Shown here one piece after another: positions 41,414 to 48,938 of a stretch of 48,938 nucleotides of DNA (the first letter of the stretch is position 1; the number at the start of each line of letters is the position of its first letter). The DNA is from an uncultured bacterium (GTDB lineage: Bacteria > Bacteroidota > Bacteroidia > Bacteroidales > Bacteroidaceae): NCBI GenBank assembly GCA_905215555.1, contig CAJMQU010000032.1, positions 1 to 48,938 of the forward strand, read 5' to 3'. The notes under the pieces were generated by a model. It had not been told where the DNA came from, did no database searches, and saw only the letters and a program-made list of their open reading frames with translations. The translations under genes and the position numbers were made by a program.

Positions 41414-41442
41414 CAAAGTTACGAATATTTCGTAAATGACAA
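41414..41442 (-). promoter_or_regulatory. Promoter and BlaI-type operator of the TlpA gene
   Basis: -7 TAACTTTG (41421-41414, full match on minus), weak -33 TTG (41442-41440) and the palindrome TTACGAA-TAT-TTCGTAA (41419-41435, 7-bp arms) between them and over the -7. The 15-bp core is identical to the one at 39456-39470. Confidence 0.75.
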
Positions 41443-41495
41443 CTCCCTTGCTTGTTAATTGATGTAAAACTGTTGAGAATTGTGTTTTTTCAACG

Positions 41496-41503
41496 TACCT
41501 TTG
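41496..41503 (+). promoter_or_regulatory. -7 element for the SGNH hydrolase gene
   Basis: TACCTTTG, full TAnnTTTG match, 22 bp before the ATG; a -33-like TTGA lies 19 nt upstream (41473-41476). Confidence 0.55.
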
Positions 41504-41525
41504 AGTCATCTTAATATCTATAATC

Positions 41526-42590
41526 ATGAGAACCAAAGCTTTTATTATGGGATTGTTGCTGGCTGTGTCAAGCCATGCCCAGATCCTTTATCATGATGCT
41601 TCCTCTTTTCCTCTGTTGGGCAAAGCGACAGAAGCTACTCTTACCCGTTATGAACGTCTTCCGGACTCTTTGGAGCACATTTCCCGTAAACCTCTTTGGA
41701 ATTTGGGGCGAAACAGTGCCGGACTTGCTTTGCGTTTCCGTTCTAATTCCACTTGCATTGCGGCAAAGTGGGAGGTCAGGAATAATACAAATATGAATCA
41801 CATGACGCCTACGGGGATCAAAGGACTCGACCTTTACTGCCTGCAGGGTGGCAAATGGATATTTGCCGGTAGCGGACGCCCGCAAGGTAAGGTGAATGAA
41901 GCTATCATCGTGAGAAATATGGAGCCTGAGGAACGGGAATATCTTCTATATCTTTCTTTATATGATGGTGTCACATCTCTGGCTATCGGTGTAGATAGCC
42001 TTTCAACGCTTGACCGGCCAGCGGTTGATTTGCCGGTACGTAAGAAACCGGTTCTTTTTTATGGAACCAGTATTTTGCAGGGTGGTTGTGCTTCCCGGCC
42101 GGGGATGGCACATACCAATATTCTGGAACGTTGGCTCAATCGTGAATGCATCAATCTGGGCTTTAGCGGTAATGCCTTACTCGATTTAGAGATAGCTGAA
42201 GTTGCGGCTTCGGTTGATGCCTCCATGTTTGTTCTTGACTTTTTGCCTAATGCTACGGTAGAGCAGATGAAAGAACGTGCGGAAAGGTTTTACTCGGTCA
42301 TTCGCGCTAAGCATCCCGATACTCCTGTTCTTTTTGTTGAAGATCCTATTTTCCCTCATTCCCGTTTTAATAAAAAGGTTGCACGGGAAGTGGAGGCCAA
42401 AAATGAGACAATTGCAGCTATTTTCCAGTCACTAAAGAGAAGAGGTGAAAAGAATATCTACCTTCTGTCTTCTAAAGATATGATCGGGCATGATGGCGAA
42501 GCAACTGTTGATGGCGTTCATTTTACCGACTTGGGATTTATGCGTTATGCCGAAATTTTATATCCGTTGATTAAGAAACATATTCGATAA
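41526..42590 (+). CDS. Secreted SGNH/GDSL hydrolase with N-terminal GxDLY domain
   Basis: A 354-residue exported esterase-type enzyme. A signal peptide covers residues 1-18. Residues about 20-165 are the beta-sandwich named for its GxDLY motif (GLDLY at 100-104). The SGNH catalytic domain follows (about 170-354): Ser182 in FYGTSILQGG, Gly in NLGFSGNALLD, Asn in DFLPNAT, and Asp329/His332 in DGVHFTDLG. This two-domain form is common in Bacteroides and may deacylate sugars or glycans, though the substrate is unknown. It is divergent from the TlpA gene and followed by a short protein-like remnant. Confidence 0.9.
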   Translation: MRTKAFIMGLLLAVSSHAQILYHDASSFPLLGKATEATLTRYERLPDSLEHISRKPLWNLGRNSAGLALRFRSNSTCIAAKWEVRNNTNMNHMTPTGIKGLDLYCLQGGKWIFAGSGRPQGKVNEAIIVRNMEPEEREYLLYLSLYDGVTSLAIGVDSLSTLDRPAVDLPVRKKPVLFYGTSILQGGCASRPGMAHTNILERWLNRECINLGFSGNALLDLEIAEVAASVDASMFVLDFLPNATVEQMKERAERFYSVIRAKHPDTPVLFVEDPIFPHSRFNKKVAREVEAKNETIAAIFQSLKRRGEKNIYLLSSKDMIGHDGEATVDGVHFTDLGFMRYAEILYPLIKKHIR

Positions 42591-42716
42591 TTCTAACTAT
42601 TGAAAAACGGGCAGGAGTTTATCGGAATGTATGGAACGACCATTATAATCATCCCAATGAACCTAATCATCATGTACCTTTCCCCTTCAATTATTCGCTA
42701 TATACAAAGGGCATGA
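42590..42716 (+). pseudogene. Possible fragment of a GH92-like glycosidase gene
   Basis: In this gap one frame stays open and reads VYRNVWNDHYNHPNEP followed by NHHVPFPFNYSLYTKG. Composition is unusual for noncoding DNA and recalls the NEPxHHxxYLxNY segment of GH92 alpha-mannosidases. There is no start codon, it runs into the oppositely oriented permease gene, and it covers only about 40 residues. Similarity is from memory, so low confidence. Confidence 0.3.
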
Positions 42717-43955
42717 TTATTCCTGTTTGTTCTTGTATTCCTTATACTTTTCAATCACATGCTTCCGGCTTTGGATTATCTGCCAGCGATACACCCAGCA
42801 GGTTGTCAGGAAATAGATGCCTGCCTGTATCCACAAGGCTCTGTATTCAAGAGCCACTTCGTTGAGACTGGCTCCCATGCTGTTGATACGTACAAAACCA
42901 TTGATTCCGAAAGTAGACGGGAAAATGTAGGAAAAATATCTCCAGAAATCCGGCATTGCTGCACCCGGCCAGGAAATGCCGGAAAGGAACAGCAAGGGTA
43001 CAGATGTGAATACGAATATCAACATACATGTCTCCCGGTTGCGTATGGCAATCGAGGCTGTCATTGCAAAGAAGATGCAGGCAGCCAGATATGGCAATAG
43101 GAATAGTGTCAGTACACCCGGTTGTCCTATTTGGATAAGGTTGAACAGGCGCGGCACTACACAAAGCACGTAGACAGATACAAGGGCATATACCATGAAG
43201 TAACTTAGTCCTTTGCCGAAAACGATACGTAACGTCCCGTTGTAATGGCGGTTGATGGGCACCAGATCCTTGAACCGGTTGTGTTCGCGTGCAGTCCCGG
43301 CGGAAAGCCCGATACCGAGCAGCAATGTCTGCTGGATAATCAGTATCAGTACGGCGGGTATCAGGAACGCTGCAAAACCATTTGTCGGATTGAAAAGAGT
43401 GACATCTTCATATTTTATCGGATATGTGGTGATCTCATCCTGGCGGCCGGTACTGTTACCTGCACGCTGTATCTTTATGTCTGCATTCATGTCCAGTGAT
43501 ACACTGGTGTTCGTATTCAACAGGGATTTGTAGTACAGCAAGCCGCTCATGTCGCAGAACAGGCTGACCTGAGTCTGTTTTCCCCGCGCAATGTCGTCAC
43601 TGAATTCAGCAGGTATATAGATGATGCCATAAGCCAGACGGTCTTTCAGCATCAGTTTGGCTTCTTCCATGTCGGCACAATATGCCACAATCTTCACTTC
43701 TGGGCTGGCATCTACCTTGCGCAGATATTCGCGGCTCAACGAGCTGCGTGAGTTGTCTACCACGACGGCAGGTACTTCACGTATCGTTTCATTAGTATAG
43801 ATGAAAGCATAAATCAGCGGATATACCAACGGGACAAGCACAAAGAAGATGAGCACGCCCTGATCGCGGAAGGTCGTGCGAAATTCCCGTATCCAGATAT
43901 AGAATAAATCGTGGATACCTTGTACTACTTTCTGTTTGAACGTCAGATGTTTCAT
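42717..43955 (-). CDS. ABC-2 type transporter permease (second of pair)
   Basis: A 412-residue membrane protein of the ABC-2 (YhhJ/YbhR-like) permease family. One membrane helix near residue 35 (GVLIFFVLVPLVYPLIYAFIY) is followed by a large periplasmic domain (about 57-215, with VPAVVVDNSRSSLSREYLRK). A cluster of five helices lies from about 215 to 400, including FLSGISWPGAAMPDFWRYFSYIFPST, a typical family motif. It overlaps the preceding permease gene by one base, so the two are probably co-translated as a heterodimer. It is the last gene of the tolC-hlyD operon; no ATPase follows. Confidence 0.9.
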   Translation of the reverse strand: MKHLTFKQKVVQGIHDLFYIWIREFRTTFRDQGVLIFFVLVPLVYPLIYAFIYTNETIREVPAVVVDNSRSSLSREYLRKVDASPEVKIVAYCADMEEAKLMLKDRLAYGIIYIPAEFSDDIARGKQTQVSLFCDMSGLLYYKSLLNTNTSVSLDMNADIKIQRAGNSTGRQDEITTYPIKYEDVTLFNPTNGFAAFLIPAVLILIIQQTLLLGIGLSAGTAREHNRFKDLVPINRHYNGTLRIVFGKGLSYFMVYALVSVYVLCVVPRLFNLIQIGQPGVLTLFLLPYLAACIFFAMTASIAIRNRETCMLIFVFTSVPLLFLSGISWPGAAMPDFWRYFSYIFPSTFGINGFVRINSMGASLNEVALEYRALWIQAGIYFLTTCWVYRWQIIQSRKHVIEKYKEYKNKQE

Positions 43956-45130
43956 TAGGGCATATATTTATAGTAAATCAACGCTCCCTTAAGTCGGTGT
44001 ACAATGAAGAAAGGGAGCATCATGAAAATAAGTAATGCCACGTAGTTTATCCATGAATAAATCATCGGATAACCATTCAGTGCCTGGTCTACATAAATCA
44101 GGAAATAGTGGCGTAGCGGAAACAGATTGGCCAGTCCTTGCAGTACGGGATGCATAGCCATGGCAGGGAACGAGAGTCCGCACATGGAGAACGAAAGCAC
44201 TCCCCAAAGTGACGCAAAACTCAATCCCAGGCGTAGGGTGGGCAAAGTTCCTATCATGAGTACACCCATGCCTTGCGAAGCCAGCACCAGGCAGAGGGTA
44301 GCAAGCAGCATTGGCATGATGCCGCTGTTGCAGGGGAAATGAAGAAAACCGTACAGGTACACGTTGTATAATATACCCATCAGGAAAAAGATAACCGTGT
44401 GTGGCAGTAGTTTTCCGGCAAGAGAGATATAAATAGAGTTATTTCCCATGCGTAGCCATTCACGGGCTGTGCGGTCTTTTATTTCCACTCCGATGGAGTA
44501 GACCGTTATCATAAAAATCAGTAACATCAGTACACCCGGTGCAAAAGTATTGCACAGATATACGGAATAGTTCAGCCATGGATTGTTCAGTGGATGCGTA
44601 TCGATGACGATAGGTTGCAGAAATGCCATGGCTTGGTCTTCAGTAGCCCCTTTTGCATACAGACTGGCTCGTGCTGCGGCTCCCGATGCCAGTTCGCTCA
44701 TCATCTTCATGTCTTTATAGAGCAGAGAACCGGCGATGAGCAGTGTATTGTTGGTATAGAATGAAACGGTTGGCTGCCGTTGGGATTGCGCTTTGGCGGT
44801 GGTACCTTGCGGGATATAATAGAAACCATAGATTTCTCCTGTCTGCATAGCGGTACGTGCCTCGTTGACAGTAGGATAGTGGGCAACAACGGCAGTCTGT
44901 TCGAAAGCATCCAGGTTGCGCACCAGTTGGCGTGAAGTGGATGTCATGTCCTGATCTACTACACCTACGGGCATATTGACGGGAAGTCCCGAGTCCATCA
45001 GCGTAGTGAAGAACACGTAGCAAAACAGTGGCGCTATCACCATGCAGAACAGGTATAACGGGCGGGAAACCAACCGTTGGCATTCCCGCTTCATGACGTT
45101 CCACAAGGCTATGTATTTCTTATCTCTCAC
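43955..45130 (-). CDS. ABC-2 type transporter permease (first of pair)
   Basis: A 391-residue ABC-2 permease. N-terminal helix (LYLFCMVIAPLFCYVFFTTL), a periplasmic domain from about 48-205 (MPVGVVDQDMTSTSRQLVRN) and five C-terminal helices with MCGLSFPAMAMHPVLQGLANL and the end ALIYYKYMP. It begins 15 bp after the hlyD-type gene and overlaps its partner permease by one base. Such pairs export drugs or lipids across both membranes with a fusion protein and TolC. The substrate is not deducible. Confidence 0.9.
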   Translation of the reverse strand: MRDKKYIALWNVMKRECQRLVSRPLYLFCMVIAPLFCYVFFTTLMDSGLPVNMPVGVVDQDMTSTSRQLVRNLDAFEQTAVVAHYPTVNEARTAMQTGEIYGFYYIPQGTTAKAQSQRQPTVSFYTNNTLLIAGSLLYKDMKMMSELASGAAARASLYAKGATEDQAMAFLQPIVIDTHPLNNPWLNYSVYLCNTFAPGVLMLLIFMITVYSIGVEIKDRTAREWLRMGNNSIYISLAGKLLPHTVIFFLMGILYNVYLYGFLHFPCNSGIMPMLLATLCLVLASQGMGVLMIGTLPTLRLGLSFASLWGVLSFSMCGLSFPAMAMHPVLQGLANLFPLRHYFLIYVDQALNGYPMIYSWINYVALLIFMMLPFFIVHRLKGALIYYKYMP

Positions 45131-45145
45131 GTTTAAATGATTTTT

Positions 45146-46132
45146 TTATTTCTTTAGTATCACCGACATTCCCGGACGTAGCCCTTCCACTTTTTCCTGT
45201 GGCAGTGCTTTCACCTCGAAAGTTTTCAAGTCAAACTGACCGGTGGTTTTCGTTGCTTTCCATGCGGCATACGTGCCGAGGTCTTTCATATAATTCACTT
45301 TCAACCGGATATTCTTGTCCAGTGCCGGAACGAAAGCCTCGAATTCCGTCCCCATGGTCAGTCCCTGCAATAAATCCTCACGGACATTGAAGGTCACCCA
45401 CATATCATCCAGCATGGCAACATTCATGATTGGTGCGCCGGTTCCTACCAATTCACCTACTTTGGGGAAAATTTCAGAAACCTCTCCCGCAGTTTGTGCT
45501 ATCAGGTAAGTCTCTTTGATGTAGGATTCCACTTCAGCTACAGCCCCTTTCGCACGCTCCACCATGGCAGCAGCGGCGGTTTTATCTTCGCGTTCTGCAC
45601 CGTTTTTTGCCATGTCATATTGGGCTTTGGCAGCTTTTTCGGTAGCTACGGCAGCATCCCGTTGTGCTGTAACTTCGTCTAGCTTTTGTGCTGACATAAC
45701 TCCCTGGTCGGCCAGATTTTTCACACGTTTATAAGACTTTTCGGCTATGGCAAGTCCAGCTTTGGCCTTTTGCCACATCTCGAATGCAGCCTGCACTTGT
45801 TCGTGACGGGCACCTTTCAGAGCTTTGTCATTTTGTGCCTGTGCGGCAGCTTCTGCGGCGCGTGCCTGTTCCAACTTAGCCAATACATCCGGGGCCTCCA
45901 GTATGGCAAGCGTATCTCCGGCTTGTACGCTTTGGCCCTCTTTCACTCTGAATTCCAGTATACGTCCCGGCACCTTGCTCGATACACGGTATTCCGTGAC
46001 TTCAGCTTGTCCCTGTACGATTTCCGGCCCTTTACGCAACATAAAGAAACCGACTATGGCTACGATGGCAATGACGCCTGTCAGCGTTAAGAACGCCAGT
46101 AGCATGTTACTGTTTTGTGATTTGGTATCCAT
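45146..46132 (-). CDS. HlyD-family membrane fusion protein
   Basis: A 328-residue periplasmic adaptor joining inner-membrane permeases to TolC. A membrane anchor at about residues 10-31 (LLAFLTLTGVIAIVAIVGFF), then a biotinyl-lipoyl half (VPGRILEFRVKEGQSVQAGDTL). A long helical hairpin rich in Ala/Lys/Glu follows (about 78-205), then the second lipoyl half and beta-barrel (AGEVSEIFPKVGELVGTGAP). It ends VEGLRPGMSVILKK, the family C-terminus. It lies 68 bp after tolC, the gap filled by repeats, and 15 bp before the first permease gene. Confidence 0.94.
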   Translation of the reverse strand: MDTKSQNSNMLLAFLTLTGVIAIVAIVGFFMLRKGPEIVQGQAEVTEYRVSSKVPGRILEFRVKEGQSVQAGDTLAILEAPDVLAKLEQARAAEAAAQAQNDKALKGARHEQVQAAFEMWQKAKAGLAIAEKSYKRVKNLADQGVMSAQKLDEVTAQRDAAVATEKAAKAQYDMAKNGAEREDKTAAAAMVERAKGAVAEVESYIKETYLIAQTAGEVSEIFPKVGELVGTGAPIMNVAMLDDMWVTFNVREDLLQGLTMGTEFEAFVPALDKNIRLKVNYMKDLGTYAAWKATKTTGQFDLKTFEVKALPQEKVEGLRPGMSVILKK

Positions 46133-46133
46133 C

Positions 46134-46190
46134 TTATGATTTATGATTTCAGATTTATGATTTATGAACTTAGCTCTATGATTTATGAAC
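46134..46190. repeat. TTATGATTTATGA repeat cluster between tolC and hlyD genes
   Basis: The word ATGATTTATGA (the reverse complement resembles AATCATAAATC) occurs three times within 57 bp (near 46135, 46157 and 46178), filling nearly the whole gap between two operon genes. Confidence 0.6.
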
Positions 46191-46200
46191 TTTCACCTTG

Positions 46201-47688
46201 TTAATTCCTGATTCTTAATTCTCCCACTGCCTTTTTCAAGTAAATGTCGGTCAGTTTCACGTCAATCTGTGCATCTATTTTTTCCGATTGGGCGGAAAGC
46301 CAGGCTGTATGTGCTTCGAGCACATTGCTGGCTGCTATCACTCCTTCTTCAAATCCGAGGGTGGCATAGCGCAGGTTTTCATCTGCTTTTTCCAGATTCT
46401 TTTCCGCCATTATCAGCTTCTTGGCAGCTTCGTTCACTTTGAAGACGGATTGATTAACCTGAAGTTCTATCTTTTCTTTGGCGTTGTCCAACTGATATTG
46501 GGCGATGCGGGCTTCCGCTTTGGCGGCTTTCACCTTGTACAGGCCTTCACCCCAATGCCAGATCGGTATTTGCAGCACAACACCTACATTCCACATACCT
46601 TTGAATTTCTTTTCAAAGCCGTTGAAAACGGAGGGATTCGTCATCATGTAGCTACCCATCAAGGCCAATGAAGGCATATATTCAGAGCGGGTAACATTTA
46701 TCTTTTGCTTGTAGATTTCCGTGGCAAGTTCCAGACTGCGCACCTCCGGACGTGCGGCATACACTGTGTTCAGGTCTATTCCGTTGGCAGCTACCGGGCT
46801 GGGACCGAGATCGTCTTCGCGTTCATCCTTCAGGGTGATAGGAGAGGAAAGATCCAGGCCGCATAGTTGGCATAGCAACATTCTGGATAGGCTCAATCCG
46901 TCTTCCACTTTGGTCAGTGTCATTTCCGCTTCGTTCACTTTCACTTTTACTGACAGGCCATCTGCTTTGGTTGCTACACCTTCGGCAATCATTTTGTCTA
47001 CATCACTTTCCAGCTTCTGCAATAATTTCAAGTAGCCTTCTGCCAACTTCTTTTTACTGGCGAGCGATACCACCTGCCAATAAGCCTGGTCAGTACTGAG
47101 AATCACGTCTTGCAGGCCACTGTCATGTTGTTGGCGTGCCAGTTCTTCGGCATATCTGGTGATTTTGTTATAAGCGCGTATTTTACCGCCCATATACAAA
47201 GGTTGCGTCAGTGTAAGTGCACCTGCATACATGTTGCGGGTATCTGTACGGAATGCATCGACAAGGGAATTTCCGAGTCCGTTCAGCGGAGTTGCTACAT
47301 CTACGTTGCCCAGTGCCTGAATCAGTGCCATGAATTGAGGATTCTGCGTCAATTCGGGATGTTGCGTCAGTATGCCTTGTATGCCGCTTTGCATAGCACC
47401 GCTCACCTGGGTGCCCATAGAGCTTAAAGCGCCTTTTTGAGCGTTGTTCAACAATGAAATTTCTTTTTGAGTACGCATATATCCGCCGGTGGCGGAAATG
47501 TCGGGAAGATAATTGGTAAACGCCGCTTTTCTCTGATAATGTGCAGAGTTTATTTTCTCCTGGCTTATCAGCAGTTCTTTGTTATTGGCAATTGCCAATG
47601 CACGGCAACTATCGAGACTCAAAATCTCTTGTGCGCCGACTGAGAGGGTTAGACATACCAACCAAATGAAACAGAAGAACTTTCTCAT
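46201..47688 (-). CDS. TolC-family outer-membrane efflux protein
   Basis: A 495-residue TolC-type channel. A signal peptide covers residues 1-19 (ends SVGAQ). The two OEP repeats are visible: LSLDSCRALAIANNKELLISQEKI and AFTNYLPDISATGGY in the first, RSEYMPSLALMGSYMM and NAKEKIELQVNQSVFKVNEAAKKLIMAEKNLEKA in the second. There is no lipobox. It is the first gene of the efflux operon and has a perfect promoter about 70 bp upstream. The region around 75-135 (GTQVSGAMQSGIQGILTQHP) is an insert relative to shorter TolC proteins. Confidence 0.93.
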   Translation of the reverse strand: MRKFFCFIWLVCLTLSVGAQEILSLDSCRALAIANNKELLISQEKINSAHYQRKAAFTNYLPDISATGGYMRTQKEISLLNNAQKGALSSMGTQVSGAMQSGIQGILTQHPELTQNPQFMALIQALGNVDVATPLNGLGNSLVDAFRTDTRNMYAGALTLTQPLYMGGKIRAYNKITRYAEELARQQHDSGLQDVILSTDQAYWQVVSLASKKKLAEGYLKLLQKLESDVDKMIAEGVATKADGLSVKVKVNEAEMTLTKVEDGLSLSRMLLCQLCGLDLSSPITLKDEREDDLGPSPVAANGIDLNTVYAARPEVRSLELATEIYKQKINVTRSEYMPSLALMGSYMMTNPSVFNGFEKKFKGMWNVGVVLQIPIWHWGEGLYKVKAAKAEARIAQYQLDNAKEKIELQVNQSVFKVNEAAKKLIMAEKNLEKADENLRYATLGFEEGVIAASNVLEAHTAWLSAQSEKIDAQIDVKLTDIYLKKAVGELRIRN

Positions 47689-47721
47689 CGAGTCTATACA
47701 TTAATTAAGGTGATTAAAATA

Positions 47722-47754
47722 TTGTTTGTGATGCAACAATAATTGCATAAACAA
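47722..47754. promoter_or_regulatory. Inverted repeat in the leader of the efflux operon
   Basis: Two nested arms: TTGTTT (47722-47727) with AAACAA (47749-47754), and ATGCAA (47731-47736) with TTGCAT (47743-47748). It lies between the -7 element and the tolC-type start codon, downstream of the predicted transcript start, and may be a repressor site or an mRNA stem. Confidence 0.5.
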
Positions 47755-47759
47755 CGATG

Positions 47760-47790
47760 CAAATGTATAGGCTTTCAGTGAGACCTCAAA
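47760..47790 (-). promoter_or_regulatory. Promoter of the efflux operon
   Basis: -33 TTTG (47790-47787), 19-nt spacer, -7 TACATTTG (47767-47760), both full matches on the minus strand, about 72 bp before the tolC-type ATG. Confidence 0.75.
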
Positions 47791-47805
47791 ATAATTTAAA
47801 CTTTT

Positions 47806-48684
47806 TTAGTCCAATGTAAATGACTGCGAGCCGATGAGCATTCCATCCGCGAAGATATCTACTCGATAAGTTCCTGCATAGAGATACTCTTCCACGTTCC
47901 AATACACGGTTATGTTTTGTTCCTCACCGTTGTATTCGATATACTTTTTAATGGAATACCCCAGTTCACGGTTCTCATAGGGGAATGTATTGGCGGGGTT
48001 TTTAGTAAGTACGTCGTTGTCCGGTTTGGTGATTCGGACATAGAGGGTACGTTCGCCAGTTTCGGCAGTGATATTCTTGACGATGGTGAATCCTATCTTG
48101 AACTTCACTACGTCTTTCACTCTCTTTGCAGTCTTATCCCGTTTGTTCACGGCCTGTATGTGTATGTTTGTGGCATCCAGCTGGGCGGCAAGTGTGACTT
48201 TCTTGTTCAGATTCTTTTTTTCTTCCGACAGGTTGCTGATTTGGCGGGAAGCATCATTGTACTTCTGTGTCACCTGGGCAATCACTTCTTTCTGATGGGC
48301 GGTAAGCCGGTTTAATGAATCTATCTGGTTGATATATCCTATCATCACCTTACGTAGCGTGGCAAGCTCGTTTTTCAGGCGTCGTATTTCGCTGGCATTG
48401 CTGCTTTTTACGGTACGCAACTCTTCGAGCAAGCGCTGGGTTTTTGTCTGCTCCTGTTCCAGTAGTATGGATAGTGAGTCGTTAGAAACAGTCAGTTTCA
48501 GCTCATCATACTGTTGTGCAAAGGTAGTGTATTCATTTTCCAGGTCTTCTTTTTCCAGTTGAAATTCCTGTACCAGCTCTTTATTGGTTTGTTTCTCGGA
48601 AAGTAATAATACGGTAACGCCAATCAGTGCTAATACTAATACGGTACCTGCAATAATCAACAGCTTATTTTTATTATTTGCCAT
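47806..48684 (-). CDS. Coiled-coil inner-membrane protein of unknown function
   Basis: A 292-residue protein I do not recognise as a named family. One membrane helix near the N-terminus (about 8-28, LLIIAGTVLVLALIGVTVLLL) is followed by a long heptad-rich coiled coil (about 30-170: LVQEFQLEKEDLENEYTTFA, then NELATLRKVMIGYINQIDSLN). The C-terminal 100 residues are a beta domain (VVKFKIGFTIVKNITAETGE, VYWNVEEYLYAGTYRVDIFA). This suggests a periplasmic stalk with a sandwich head, perhaps a structural envelope protein. It is monocistronic between the efflux promoter and the divergent mdh. Similar proteins occur widely in Bacteroides, uncharacterised. Confidence 0.8.
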   Translation of the reverse strand: MANNKNKLLIIAGTVLVLALIGVTVLLLSEKQTNKELVQEFQLEKEDLENEYTTFAQQYDELKLTVSNDSLSILLEQEQTKTQRLLEELRTVKSSNASEIRRLKNELATLRKVMIGYINQIDSLNRLTAHQKEVIAQVTQKYNDASRQISNLSEEKKNLNKKVTLAAQLDATNIHIQAVNKRDKTAKRVKDVVKFKIGFTIVKNITAETGERTLYVRITKPDNDVLTKNPANTFPYENRELGYSIKKYIEYNGEEQNITVYWNVEEYLYAGTYRVDIFADGMLIGSQSFTLD

Positions 48685-48734
48685 ATTTACTATTAATAAT
48701 AAGTGTGTAAAATAGGGTTAGGTCTATTCCGCGG

Positions 48735-48742
48735 CAAAAATA
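48735..48742 (-). promoter_or_regulatory. -7 element for the coiled-coil membrane protein
   Basis: TATTTTTG on the minus strand, full TAnnTTTG match, 50 bp before the start codon. Confidence 0.45.
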
Positions 48743-48838
48743 AGCATTAATCGGCAATCGTTAATCACCAATCCTTAACTAAATAATCATTTAACTAAAA
48801 TTATTACGGAAAAATTTCTTTAATTACGAATGTCGTTG

Positions 48839-48846
48839 TACTTTTG
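48839..48846 (+). promoter_or_regulatory. -7 element for mdh
   Basis: TACTTTTG, full TAnnTTTG match, 40 bp before the mdh ATG, with a -33-like TTTC (48815-48818) 20 nt upstream. Confidence 0.6.
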
Positions 48847-48886
48847 TCGCAACTTTATTACACGTATAAACAAAAAAAAGAAGATT

Positions 48887-48938
48887 ATGTCAAAAGTAAC
48901 CGTAGTAGGTGCAGGTAACGTAGGTGCTACATGCGCTA
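48887..48938 (+). CDS. mdh: Malate dehydrogenase (3' end outside the window)
   Basis: Only the first 17 codons are inside the window: MSKVTVVGAGNVGATCA, the Rossmann dinucleotide loop GxGNVG of the LDH-like malate dehydrogenase family common in Bacteroidetes. Lactate dehydrogenase is not excluded by these residues alone. The start is preceded by an A-rich leader and a good -7 element. Confidence 0.75.
   Translation, partial: MSKVTVVGAGNVGATCA

Noticed and set aside
1..48938. tRNA, rRNA or mobile elements
   Set aside because: I found no cloverleaf with CCA-type ends, no rRNA sequence and no transposase, integrase or phage gene in the reading frames.

Overview
The window is a 48.9-kb piece of a Bacteroides-type chromosome from a gut anaerobe. 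Support for this comes from promoters with the Bacteroidetes -33 TTTG / -7 TAnnTTTG form, weak Shine-Dalgarno sequences, many lipoprotein or Sec signal peptides, DUF5686, PorU/PorV, M56-TonB and OprP-type porin families, and polysaccharide enzymes (GH10-CE1, GH28). I see no rRNA, tRNA, CRISPR array, integrase, transposase or phage gene. It reads as core chromosome with a few accessory spots.

Layout. 1-1885: translation genes rpsB (cut by the window edge) and tsf, separated by an unusual inverted repeat and closed by a strong terminator. 1956-4902: a SUI1/YciH protein (-) and a DUF5686 outer-membrane protein (+). 4992-11384: a tight + strand run of rex, a fumarylacetoacetase-family gene, porU and porV. 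11388-14535: a secreted retropepsin-like protease (-), ispF and a secreted phosphoesterase. 14536-15203: a 668-bp gene-free stretch holding a hairpin and an eight-unit array of diverging 22-bp repeats. 15204-16574: a GH28 lipoprotein (-). 16737-22650: thiamine locus. The + strand carries a Gfo/Idh/MocA oxidoreductase, thiD and a second ThiE/TenI-like gene; the - strand carries a TPP riboswitch followed by thiE, thiC and a Thi4-type thiazole synthase.

22707-28374: a conserved protein with an ExoX-C-like motif, a xylanase-esterase fusion, an OprP-like porin and an ADP-ribose-diphosphatase-like phosphoesterase. 28581-35592: a + strand housekeeping run of mnmA, a subtilase, xseA, xseB, ilvE, trmB and mrp, ending in a terminator. 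35606-41435: a BlaI repressor, an M56 (BlaR1-like) sensor carrying two TonB C-terminal domains, and two thioredoxin-fold proteins. Near-identical palindromes sit between the -33 and -7 elements of both promoters, so the four genes look like one regulon. 41526-42716: an SGNH hydrolase and a possible glycosidase remnant. 42717-47790: a four-gene efflux operon (TolC, HlyD and two ABC-2 permeases) with no ATPase gene beside it. 47806-48938: a coiled-coil membrane protein (-) and the start of mdh (+).

The most interesting points are the BlaI-type regulon with its duplicated operator, the His-type Thi4 that stands in for ThiG/ThiH/ThiS, the 22-bp repeat array, the PorU-PorV pair downstream of rex, and several structured or repetitive intergenic elements.
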